DNA of 11,594 bases from Candidatus Sphingobacterium stercoripullorum. GTDB lineage: Bacteria; Bacteroidota; Bacteroidia; Sphingobacteriales; Sphingobacteriaceae. The notes below the pieces were generated by a model. It made no database searches. It worked only from the letters and a program-made list of their open reading frames with translations, and was not told the origin of the DNA. The DNA is taken from positions 1-11,594 of the forward strand of contig DXEZ01000242.1 of NCBI GenBank assembly GCA_019114715.1. The letters are read 5' to 3'. Below, one piece after another: positions 6,601 to 11,594 of the stretch. Position 1 is the first letter of the stretch, and every line of letters starts with the position of its first letter. A program made the translations under genes and the position numbers.

Positions 6601-6705
6601 GATTCTTTCCAAGCGAAAGCAACGCTAGAGAGCGTTATCGAGAATTACGATAATCAAGACGATGGCGTACTAGAGGAAGCAAATGAAATATTGAAAAGTC
6701 TGTAA
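3679..6705 (+). CDS. Secreted 1008-residue TPR-repeat protein
   Basis: A signal peptide covers residues 1-21 (MIKKIS, hydrophobic core, cleavage predicted at VLA|QQ). With no Cys at +1 it should be a soluble periplasmic or membrane-associated protein, not a lipoprotein. Nearly all the rest is helical TPR/Sel1-like repeats, recognisable by recurring YxxAIxxF, GxxYYxxxDYxxA and YPxS blocks, for example about 33-58, 81-109, 112-140 and onward to the C-terminus; many runs resemble the YbgF/BamD class (DYPASAHSKAAYFYIGKSYY, 105-124). Such solenoids bind partner proteins, so a scaffold role in the periplasm is likely. It is the first gene of the operon, 18 bases before the barrel gene. From memory, large TPR proteins of this type accompany barrel genes in other Bacteroidota. 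The exact partner and function are unknown. No frameshift or internal stop is visible. Confidence 0.9.
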   Translation: MIKKISQAGIVFSLLSAPVLAQQSAWQEIHTAYKAGVELFERGKYTSAAKQLDRFEELQNASTLQLDEVKELSLMKENARYYQAICALELGETNAEAQFLKFIRDYPASAHSKAAYFYIGKSYYAQKDYEKAIEWFNKIEGGNLAGAENSEYRFKLAYASLQVDDKATAKPLFERLKDQGGTYQEASIYYYAYLCYLDEEYKTALHEFERLNGSKTYESSYPYYITALYFLDKRYDEVLAYALPILESTQQDHQTEIYRIVAATYFIQGNLDQSKVFYDKFQADDQGKTQNNQDSYQIGYIAYKLEDYDKAIQELEKMDEPDAYYQSAMITLGDSFLKVGNKQSARNAFFRASRLDFDPKLKEDGLYNYTKLSYELDFHKVALDAAQEYLDTYPQSNRLEEAKTLLAEILLSTSNYRAAVDILESIDNRSKEANAAYQKVTYFRGLEFYNERAFENAISMFMRSEQFRHDDEIYALALYWKAEAMYEVRKYGESVANFNKFLQVPASRNTDVYQYANYALAYAAFRNERFSTSANYFERFLASGKQDGLEINIRNDAIARLADSYFSTRNYGRAMQHYDHLINSKAQNQDYALFQRGIIQGLLGDNDTKIATLESVVQKFPDSRYADDVAFEIPYTYFLMGQEDRSIAGLQKMTEDYPRSSYVPRALVTIGLVYYNQGKDQEAMDVFQRVVDEYSTTDEARQAMRSIENIYLDKDDASGYIRYATSTNIGNLSQAEQDSHAFGIAKGLFDRGNYQGAVEAINAYFDRFSKPIQEKFARFIRAESNVELGEDQEALHDFNIILNDWTSPYTERTLISVSKLHLKNEDYNEAVQVLKKLELTSDYKANYGFAINNLLVAYYHIGDIVETKKYADLIKDYEQSSEEEIASAHLYTAKLYLDEKNDAEANKELNLAALKSNTETGAEARYLVTRQYLKEGAYDKVIDAAMDLSNTFSSYDYWVARGFIVMAEAYAKQGDSFQAKATLESVIENYDNQDDGVLEEANEILKSL

Positions 6706-6723
6706 TTAAATACTGAAGAAATA

Positions 6724-8466
6724 ATGAAAGGTTTGAAATCTATATATAGCGTGAAGGGGTGGCTAGTTGTGCTGATGGTGTTTTTTGGAACTGTTGCCTG
6801 GGCGCAGCAGACGGAAGAAAAGCAAGAGGTGGAGCAGCAAAGGCCTGTTACTATTGACTCGTTTGATGTAGTTAGAGATTACCGCCCAATTTTGGCGGAT
6901 GCCGTGAAAATCCGTAGGAGCCCCGATATGATCAATAAAAGGAGTTATATGCCTAAGCTTTCCTACCAGGATATCATGGACCAGAAGCTGGACATCAACA
7001 CTGGACTTCATGTACTGGATCTGAAGGAAAGGCCGTTCTCCGTGCGTGAGAACATACTCCCGAATTATGTGAAAGTAGGGATAGGTAATTTTAATACGAT
7101 TCTCGCTGAGGGGTATTTTGCCTACGAGGATTTTGTGGACATGCGCTTTGGTGGTTTTGTAAAACACCTCAGCCAGAAAGGGGAGCTCGAAGCGCAGAAG
7201 TTCTCCAGGCAGGAGGTGGGCGTTTTTGGAAGAAGGGTATTGCCGCAGTTTACCATAGACGGTATGTTGGGCTATAACCGCTACGGCACGAACTTCTACG
7301 GCGATCCAGTTATTGGTAGCGGAGCACCTATTAACCCCGATAAAGCACCGCAAACGTTTAATGATATTTATTTTTCTGGTGAGCTGACCAGCAACACCCA
7401 GGCGGAAGATGAGGATGCGCTCAGCTACTCGGCTAAAGTAAATGCCTACGCTTATAACAGCAGCGCTTTTGATGCCAAAGAGACTTCCTTTGTTCTATCT
7501 TCTTATTTGAATAAAAGGATGCGCTTCTTCAACGCAGGGGTTAACCTGACGCTAGATATCAATAATATGGATGGTATGCAGAATCCCATTACTGGGGCCA
7601 GCACCATCAATAACTCCTATGCGATTATCAACCCATACATACGCTTTAAGGGAGATAACTACGCCATTACCTTAGGGGGTAACTTAATCCCTGAGTTTGG
7701 CGATAGCACGAGTTTTAATATATTCCCTTCCGCACAGGTGGACTTCTCCTTAGTGCCGGGGTATGTGTATTTATTTGGGGGCGTGGAAGGAACTGTTAAT
7801 AAAGGTTCTTACAAGCAGCTCGCTACGGAAAACCCTTACTTAGGGCCTAATCAGTTTATTCAAAATACGGTGGAGCGCTTGAGTTTCCACGGGGGAATCA
7901 AAGGGAATGCAGGAGCTACCTTTGGCTATAAGGCTAAAGCATTTTACAAACAGCTAGAGCATTTGCCGTTATTCGCCCTGAATCCGGAGAACCTATTTAT
8001 GTACGACGTGATTTACGATGGTGATGGAGACGATCAGGTCAAGCACGTAGGAATTGAGGGTGAGATCAATGTGCGCTTGAGTGAGCTGGTGAACTTAGGT
8101 GGTCGCTTGAATATCGATCAGTATACCCTAGTTAATGAGCAGGAAGCATGGAACTTACCCAAAATGAGGCTTACAGGTATGGCCAGGTTTACCATTTCTG
8201 AAAAGCTATACATCGATGCGGAAGCACTTTTCCAAGGACAGACTTACGCGAAAGCTTATCCTGAGCTCCCTGGAACACAGATGGACTATAGAAAAGAAAC
8301 ACTTCCAGCATTTTTTGACTTAAGTGCGAGCGCAGAATATAAGGCTACTAAGAATTTAGGGCTATTTGTAAAAGCTAATAATATGTTAAATACTACTTAC
8401 GAACGTTACTTATACTATCCAAAAGTAGGCTTTAACATTTTGGGTGGTCTTAATTTTTCTTTTTAA
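6724..8466 (+). CDS. Plug-less outer-membrane barrel related to TonB-dependent receptors
   Basis: 580 residues with a signal peptide at 1-27 (cleavage AWA|QQ). After an acidic linker comes a conserved-looking segment, FDVVRDYRPILADAVKI (about 47-63), followed by a proline-containing stretch to about residue 113. The remainder is a run of amphipathic strands with alternating aromatic and small residues, ending in NILGGLNFSF with a terminal Phe, the beta-signal read by the BAM machinery. TonB-dependent receptors have a plug of over 100 residues plus a 22-strand barrel and are usually 650-1000 residues; here I see no plug motifs and the protein is short. It resembles the group annotated as TonB-dependent receptors beside TPR genes in Flavobacteriia. 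It could be a TonB/TolA-contacted anchor in the outer membrane and not an importer. It lies between the TPR gene and the HU-SPOR gene in the same operon. Confidence 0.85.
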   Translation: MKGLKSIYSVKGWLVVLMVFFGTVAWAQQTEEKQEVEQQRPVTIDSFDVVRDYRPILADAVKIRRSPDMINKRSYMPKLSYQDIMDQKLDINTGLHVLDLKERPFSVRENILPNYVKVGIGNFNTILAEGYFAYEDFVDMRFGGFVKHLSQKGELEAQKFSRQEVGVFGRRVLPQFTIDGMLGYNRYGTNFYGDPVIGSGAPINPDKAPQTFNDIYFSGELTSNTQAEDEDALSYSAKVNAYAYNSSAFDAKETSFVLSSYLNKRMRFFNAGVNLTLDINNMDGMQNPITGASTINNSYAIINPYIRFKGDNYAITLGGNLIPEFGDSTSFNIFPSAQVDFSLVPGYVYLFGGVEGTVNKGSYKQLATENPYLGPNQFIQNTVERLSFHGGIKGNAGATFGYKAKAFYKQLEHLPLFALNPENLFMYDVIYDGDGDDQVKHVGIEGEINVRLSELVNLGGRLNIDQYTLVNEQEAWNLPKMRLTGMARFTISEKLYIDAEALFQGQTYAKAYPELPGTQMDYRKETLPAFFDLSASAEYKATKNLGLFVKANNMLNTTYERYLYYPKVGFNILGGLNFSF

Positions 8467-8479
8467 GAATAGAGAATTG

Positions 8480-8487
8480 TAAGTTTG
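8480..8487 (+). promoter_or_regulatory. Possible internal promoter before the HU-SPOR gene
   Basis: TAAGTTTG in the 44-base gap between the barrel gene and the HU-SPOR gene fits TAnnTTTG. A start near 8494 would leave a leader of about 17 bases. No -33 TTG is at suitable spacing. It could give the four downstream genes expression independent of the two upstream ones. AAAGGA (8497-8502), a weak Shine-Dalgarno, follows. Confidence 0.3.
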
Positions 8488-8510
8488 CAAAACATTAAAG
8501 GAACGATTAA

Positions 8511-9800
8511 ATGAATTTAGGGAAGCAAATCATCAACCTATTACTTTCACAACCCTCAGTCTATGTACCGGGGTTGGGACAGTTTAATCGTATCTTTGTT
8601 TCTTCGGTCTACGATAAGAAGAACGACTTACACCTTCCACCACTTACCTATATTGAGTTTGATAGTAAGGGGGAGAAGGGATACAACTTAGCGAAATATT
8701 ACCAGCAGCTTTTAAATAAAACGAGCCAGGAGGCTAGCGATCTTGTCAGTGAACAAGTGGCTGCTGTCAATCTGGAGATTCAAGAGCAGGGTAAAGTCCT
8801 TCTGGATGGATTGGGCTATCTGCTAAGCTACCACGACACACTAGTTTTTAAGTCGCTGGATTTGTCGAGCCTGCAGCTGACTCCTATTGCTACGCCGGAT
8901 TTCCTAAAAGACCGGAAGCCTGCCGAAGAGGGAGAACCTGCCGCAAAGGAAGCATCCGAGCAAAAAAAGGAGCAAGCGCCATTATCTATTGACGCGCCCC
9001 AGGAAAAAGAGCCTGAGGAATCAGCGCCTATAGAAAAGAAACAGGTCGAGGAGGTAGAAGAAAAAGAGCTGCCAGTGAGCCCGGTAACGCCCCAAGAGGT
9101 TTCAGAGGAGGAAGTTTCTGATAAGGAGCCGACACCTGAACCGGATGCCAAGGATAGCGGCTCAGAGGATTTACAGAGCCCTGTAACTCCAGCGGAAGCG
9201 GAGGTGAAAACTCCAGTGGAAGTTAAAAGTCAGAATGTCACTGAGACCCAGAATGCGCTTTTGGAGCAAGAAGACCTACAGGAGGATACTAAAAGTCGTA
9301 ATTCTTGGTATTACTTTGCAATTGCAGGGGTAGTACTTTTAGGATTGGGATACGGCATCTACCACTATACCCAAGGAGAAGAAAATGCAGGGGCAAGTAA
9401 AGAGCAGGTGAAGGCGGACCAAGAGCCCTCAGGGCAAGAGGCACTGACCGTACTTGCCGATTCAGCATCCTCGCTAACTACTACTGCCGATAGCTCAGAT
9501 GCTGAGCAGTCCATAGATGGAGGAAATCAAGAACGATTCATACAAAAAAAGCCTGTTGAAGGCCATCAATATCAAATTGTTATCGGTTCACATCTTACTT
9601 ATGATTTAGCTTTCGAGCAAGCGCAGAAAATGCACGATCAAGGGTTTACACAAGTGCGCATAGTAGCACCCAAAAAGGACTACAATGGAAAGAAAGTCAT
9701 TTGGGATTCCTATGCAAGTAAAGCGGAAGCCGATTCTGCTTTACGTTATGTGCGAAGAAATCATATTAATGATGCCTGGCCGGATGAAATTTATAAATAA
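8511..9800 (+). CDS. HU-CCDC81 x2 / transmembrane / SPOR-domain protein
   Basis: 429 residues in four parts. The N-terminus holds two HU/IHF-like CCDC81 modules (about 1-60 and 65-130), recognisable by paired beta-hairpin motifs SVYVPGLGQF (16-25) and GKVLLDGLGYL (94-104). A Glu/Pro/Lys/Ser-rich disordered linker (about 135-262) includes two SPVTP-like repeats. A single transmembrane helix lies at about 266-286, with K and R just before it and acidic residues after it, so the N-terminus is cytoplasmic. A periplasmic segment then leads to a C-terminal SPOR domain (about 352-429), starting YQIVIGSHLT with the usual A-x-x-x-A-Q helix. SPOR domains bind glycan strands lacking stem peptides, which mark division septa. 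HU-CCDC81 modules are proposed nucleoid- or protein-binding domains. The gene precedes the ExbB-like gene by 33 bases, linking it to the motor. Confidence 0.9.
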   Translation: MNLGKQIINLLLSQPSVYVPGLGQFNRIFVSSVYDKKNDLHLPPLTYIEFDSKGEKGYNLAKYYQQLLNKTSQEASDLVSEQVAAVNLEIQEQGKVLLDGLGYLLSYHDTLVFKSLDLSSLQLTPIATPDFLKDRKPAEEGEPAAKEASEQKKEQAPLSIDAPQEKEPEESAPIEKKQVEEVEEKELPVSPVTPQEVSEEEVSDKEPTPEPDAKDSGSEDLQSPVTPAEAEVKTPVEVKSQNVTETQNALLEQEDLQEDTKSRNSWYYFAIAGVVLLGLGYGIYHYTQGEENAGASKEQVKADQEPSGQEALTVLADSASSLTTTADSSDAEQSIDGGNQERFIQKKPVEGHQYQIVIGSHLTYDLAFEQAQKMHDQGFTQVRIVAPKKDYNGKKVIWDSYASKAEADSALRYVRRNHINDAWPDEIYK

Positions 9801-9833
9801 TAATAAAACAACAACAACGATAATTAATTTACT

Positions 9834-10541
9834 ATGTCATTGCTACAAGACACTTTAACAGGAGACAGCTTAAATCAGGTGCAAGAGCAAATGCAAGCAT
9901 TGGAGCTTGCTGCGGAGCCGGAAAGTTTAAATCTAATTCAATTACTCATGAAGGGTGGTTGGATTATGATCCCTATTATTTTGCTTTTATTTTTATCCCT
10001 TGTTATCTTTTTTGAGAGGTACTTTACGATAAGAAATGCATCCAAGTTCGATAACGGCTTATTGAGCCAAGTGAAAAGTAATGTGATGTCTGGAAGGCTA
10101 GAGGCGGCGCTTTCCGTTTGTAGGGCTAGTAAGTCAGCTTTAGGAAGAATGCTGGAGAAAGGGCTATTACGTGTTGGCCGTCCAATCAAAGACATTGAGG
10201 GGGCTATTGAGAACGTAGGTAAGCTTGAGGTGGCTAGACTGGAGAAGAACATCAATATCTTAGGGATAGTAGCTGGGATCGCTCCCATGCTCGGTTTCGT
10301 GGGTACCATTTTTGGTGTGATTCAGATTTTCCATGAAGTAGAGCTATCGGGTGGTATAGACATTGCATCAGTATCTGGAGGGCTTTACGTGAAGATGGTT
10401 TCATCTGCTTCAGGTCTTACAATTGGTATTTTAGCTTATATTGGCTACCATATCTTAAATATGATGGTTGATCGTTTGATCCTGAGAATGGAAACCGATG
10501 CCATTGAATTTATAGATATGTTGGATGAACCGGGCGTTTAA
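9834..10541 (+). CDS. exbB: MotA/TolQ/ExbB-family proton channel subunit
   Basis: 235 residues, the inner-membrane channel partner that with ExbD/TolR converts proton motive force into movement of a TonB- or TolA-type protein. An N-terminal amphipathic, Gln/Glu-rich segment (about 1-38) is followed by TM1 (about 43-61), a cytoplasmic domain (about 65-140), TM2 (about 141-166) with the family motif APMLGFVGTIFGV (150-162) including T158, and TM3 (about 186-208). Aligning TM3 by eye with E. coli ExbB (EALIATAxGLF) puts V186 at the conserved Glu and S191 at the conserved Thr; T196 may compensate. The gene cannot be assigned to ExbB or TolQ by sequence alone; the symbol is a family label. It is followed 24 bases later by the ExbD-like gene. 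Confidence 0.92.
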   Translation: MSLLQDTLTGDSLNQVQEQMQALELAAEPESLNLIQLLMKGGWIMIPIILLLFLSLVIFFERYFTIRNASKFDNGLLSQVKSNVMSGRLEAALSVCRASKSALGRMLEKGLLRVGRPIKDIEGAIENVGKLEVARLEKNINILGIVAGIAPMLGFVGTIFGVIQIFHEVELSGGIDIASVSGGLYVKMVSSASGLTIGILAYIGYHILNMMVDRLILRMETDAIEFIDMLDEPGV

Positions 10542-10565
10542 GCATATATTGAAATTGAACGTAGT

Positions 10566-10973
10566 ATGAATTTACGAAATAGAAGAAATAGACCCAGTGC
10601 GGAAGTGCATACAGCAGCATTGAACGATATTATGTTCTTTCTGATGTTGTTCTTTTTATTAGCTTCAGCAGTTGCGAATCCGCAGGTGGTTAAATTATTA
10701 TTACCCAAGTCTAGTGCTGGGGAGCAGTCAGTAGCAAAGAAGACTTTGACTGTATCCATCACGGGGGATTTAGCGTACCACGTCAACGATCAGGTGGTGC
10801 CTTTAGATGATTTAGAGGCACACTTTCAGTCGGCTATGCAGAGTGGTGAAGAGCTTACTATCATGCTTTATGCTGATAGTACGGTGCCCATTCAAAATGT
10901 AATCTCCGTTATGGATGTTGCAAATAGATTGCGCATTAAGCTTGTTTTAGCTACTGAACCCAAAAAAGACTAG
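10566..10973 (+). CDS. exbD: ExbD/TolR-family channel subunit
   Basis: 135 residues with the ExbD/TolR layout: a short basic cytoplasmic tail (MNLRNRRNRP), one transmembrane helix (about 19-37) and a periplasmic peptidoglycan-facing domain (about 55-130). The helix contains D21 in LNDIMFFLMLFF, aligned with the single essential protonatable Asp of ExbD (D25 in E. coli), so it should carry the proton path. The periplasmic part has the family's alternating strands and the D-x-x-V/I-P-x-x-x-V-I-x-V-M-D-x-A stretch (ADSTVPIQNVISVMDVA). It is slightly short of the E. coli length but complete. It is co-transcribed with the ExbB-like gene. A strong hairpin lies between it and the TonB/TolA-like gene. 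Confidence 0.92.
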   Translation: MNLRNRRNRPSAEVHTAALNDIMFFLMLFFLLASAVANPQVVKLLLPKSSAGEQSVAKKTLTVSITGDLAYHVNDQVVPLDDLEAHFQSAMQSGEELTIMLYADSTVPIQNVISVMDVANRLRIKLVLATEPKKD

Positions 10974-10986
10974 TGATTAAGGATAG

Positions 10987-11021
10987 CTATTAAACCTTTT
11001 CCACTGGAAAGGGTTTAATAG
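10987..11021 (+). repeat. 16-bp intra-operon hairpin between exbD and the transducer gene
   Basis: CTATTAAACCTTTTCC (10987-11002) pairs with GGAAAGGGTTTAATAG (11006-11021) along all 16 positions, with one T-G wobble and a three-base loop ACT. The next bases are ATTAGACG, with no T-run, so a full terminator is unlikely. It begins 13 bases after the exbD stop and ends 19 bases before the next ATG. It may protect or process the mRNA, or attenuate transcription so that motor subunits exceed the transducer. Confidence 0.75.
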
Positions 11022-11040
11022 ATTAGACGTATTGAGAGAC

Positions 11041-11594
11041 ATGTATTACCATCAACGCACAATAGAAGAAAATAATTTCCCCAAAGCTTTGGGCATCTCA
11101 GCTATCATTATGGCTGCGCTGATTGGCCTCGCTTTTTTAGTGGTGTTCAATAGCGACCTGCCGCAATACGGGATGGGTGGTATTATTGTAAACTACGGCA
11201 CATCCGATGAAGGTATGGGAGATGACTACATGAGTGTAAGCGAGCCTTCTATGGATGAGGATGCGAATATGGTTCGTCCCGATAGGATTAATCCACAAGA
11301 GCAAGTACAGGCAACTCCCTCTCAGCAGACCTCCGATCAGGCGGTAGCCACCCAAGACATGGAAGAGGCTCCGGCAGTTGAGAAAGCCGAAAAGCCCGTA
11401 GAGAAGGTTGCTGCGGAAAGTACTCCTAAGAAGGAGGAAAGTACGCCTGCGGTAAACCCTAATGCTCTTTTTAAGGGTAAAAAGAATAATGCCGAAGGGC
11501 AAGGAGATGGTACCGGATCGGTTGCAGGAAACCAAGGTAGTGCGCTGGGTGACCCTCTAGCATCCAATTATGGAGAAGGTGGGTCGGGAGATGG
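11041..11594 (+). CDS. TonB/TolA-like energy transducer (partial, C-terminus off window)
   Basis: 184 complete codons from the ATG at 11041, open to the right edge. A short cytoplasmic tail (MYYHQRTIEENNFPK) is followed by one transmembrane helix (about 16-36). The next segment, PQYGMGGIIVNYGTSDEGMGD (41-61), resembles the conserved post-membrane segment of Bacteroidota transducers annotated TonB or TolA. A long acidic/Pro/Lys-rich linker (about 65-140) should span the periplasm, then a Gly/Asn/Ser/Asp-rich stretch begins (about 147 onward), which in this group precedes the C-terminal TonB domain; that domain is outside the window. The position right after exbB and exbD matches a motor output rod. 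No TonB-type SxxxS/H helix motif is obvious. It is a reading frame with an open end, so its length is unknown. Confidence 0.9.
   Translation, partial: MYYHQRTIEENNFPKALGISAIIMAALIGLAFLVVFNSDLPQYGMGGIIVNYGTSDEGMGDDYMSVSEPSMDEDANMVRPDRINPQEQVQATPSQQTSDQAVATQDMEEAPAVEKAEKPVEKVAAESTPKKEESTPAVNPNALFKGKKNNAEGQGDGTGSVAGNQGSALGDPLASNYGEGGSGD

Noticed and set aside
6763..7353. 196-codon minus-strand ORF inside the barrel gene
   Set aside because: Antisense to a clearly coding gene with signal peptide and barrel strands; its product has no coherent family features.
10566..10973. Assignment of the motor pair firmly to Tol (tolQ/tolR) or Ton (exbB/exbD)
   Set aside because: The two families share these motifs and the diagnostic C-terminal domain of the transducer is outside the window, so only a family-level name is given.
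11137..11535. 132-codon minus-strand ORF at the right end
   Set aside because: It is the shadow of the open-ended TonB/TolA-like gene starting at 11041, whose sequence fits the operon.
1..11594. Mobile element, CRISPR array, phage or defence island
   Set aside because: No transposase, integrase, terminal inverted repeats with target duplications, spaced direct repeats or nuclease-type genes are visible; the genes look like core chromosome.

Overview
The window comes from a Bacteroidota chromosome, most likely Flavobacteriales or Cytophagales. The evidence is a transketolase that starts like the short split N-terminal subunit of this phylum, an envelope operon combining HU-CCDC81/SPOR, ExbB/ExbD and TonB/TolA-like proteins, a TonB-receptor-like barrel, few Shine-Dalgarno sites, and several -10-like boxes of the TAnnTTTG type. 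The genus cannot be fixed from the sequence. Nothing resembles an IS element, CRISPR array, tRNA or rRNA.

Layout. Positions 1-3073 carry four minus-strand genes: the N-terminal part of a transketolase subunit (runs off the left edge), an Nfu-type Fe-S scaffold, adenylosuccinate lyase (purB) and a small acidic coiled-coil lipoprotein. Factor-independent terminators follow nfu and the lipoprotein gene. Most of these genes have their own plausible promoter, so this half looks like separately transcribed housekeeping genes.

Positions 3074-3678 are a long divergent intergenic region. It contains a 16-bp palindrome, a patch of about 50% GC with a possible 44-codon ORF behind a perfect Shine-Dalgarno (unusual in this phylum), several inverted repeats, one TAnnTTTG box and two sigma-54-like elements in tandem.

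Positions 3679-11594 are one plus-strand operon of six genes with gaps of 18-67 bases. They encode a 1008-residue secreted TPR protein, a plug-less outer-membrane barrel related to TonB-dependent receptors, an HU-CCDC81 x2 / transmembrane / SPOR protein, an ExbB/TolQ-like and an ExbD/TolR-like proton-channel subunit, and a TonB/TolA-like transducer that runs off the right edge. The parts span every envelope layer: a cytoplasmic HU module, an inner-membrane motor, a peptidoglycan-binding SPOR domain, a periplasmic repeat scaffold and an outer-membrane barrel. The most economical inference is a proton-motive-force-driven trans-envelope machine, perhaps Tol-like and linked to cell division, rather than a nutrient importer. 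The families are known; the joint function is inference. A 16-bp hairpin between exbD and the transducer gene may set their relative expression.
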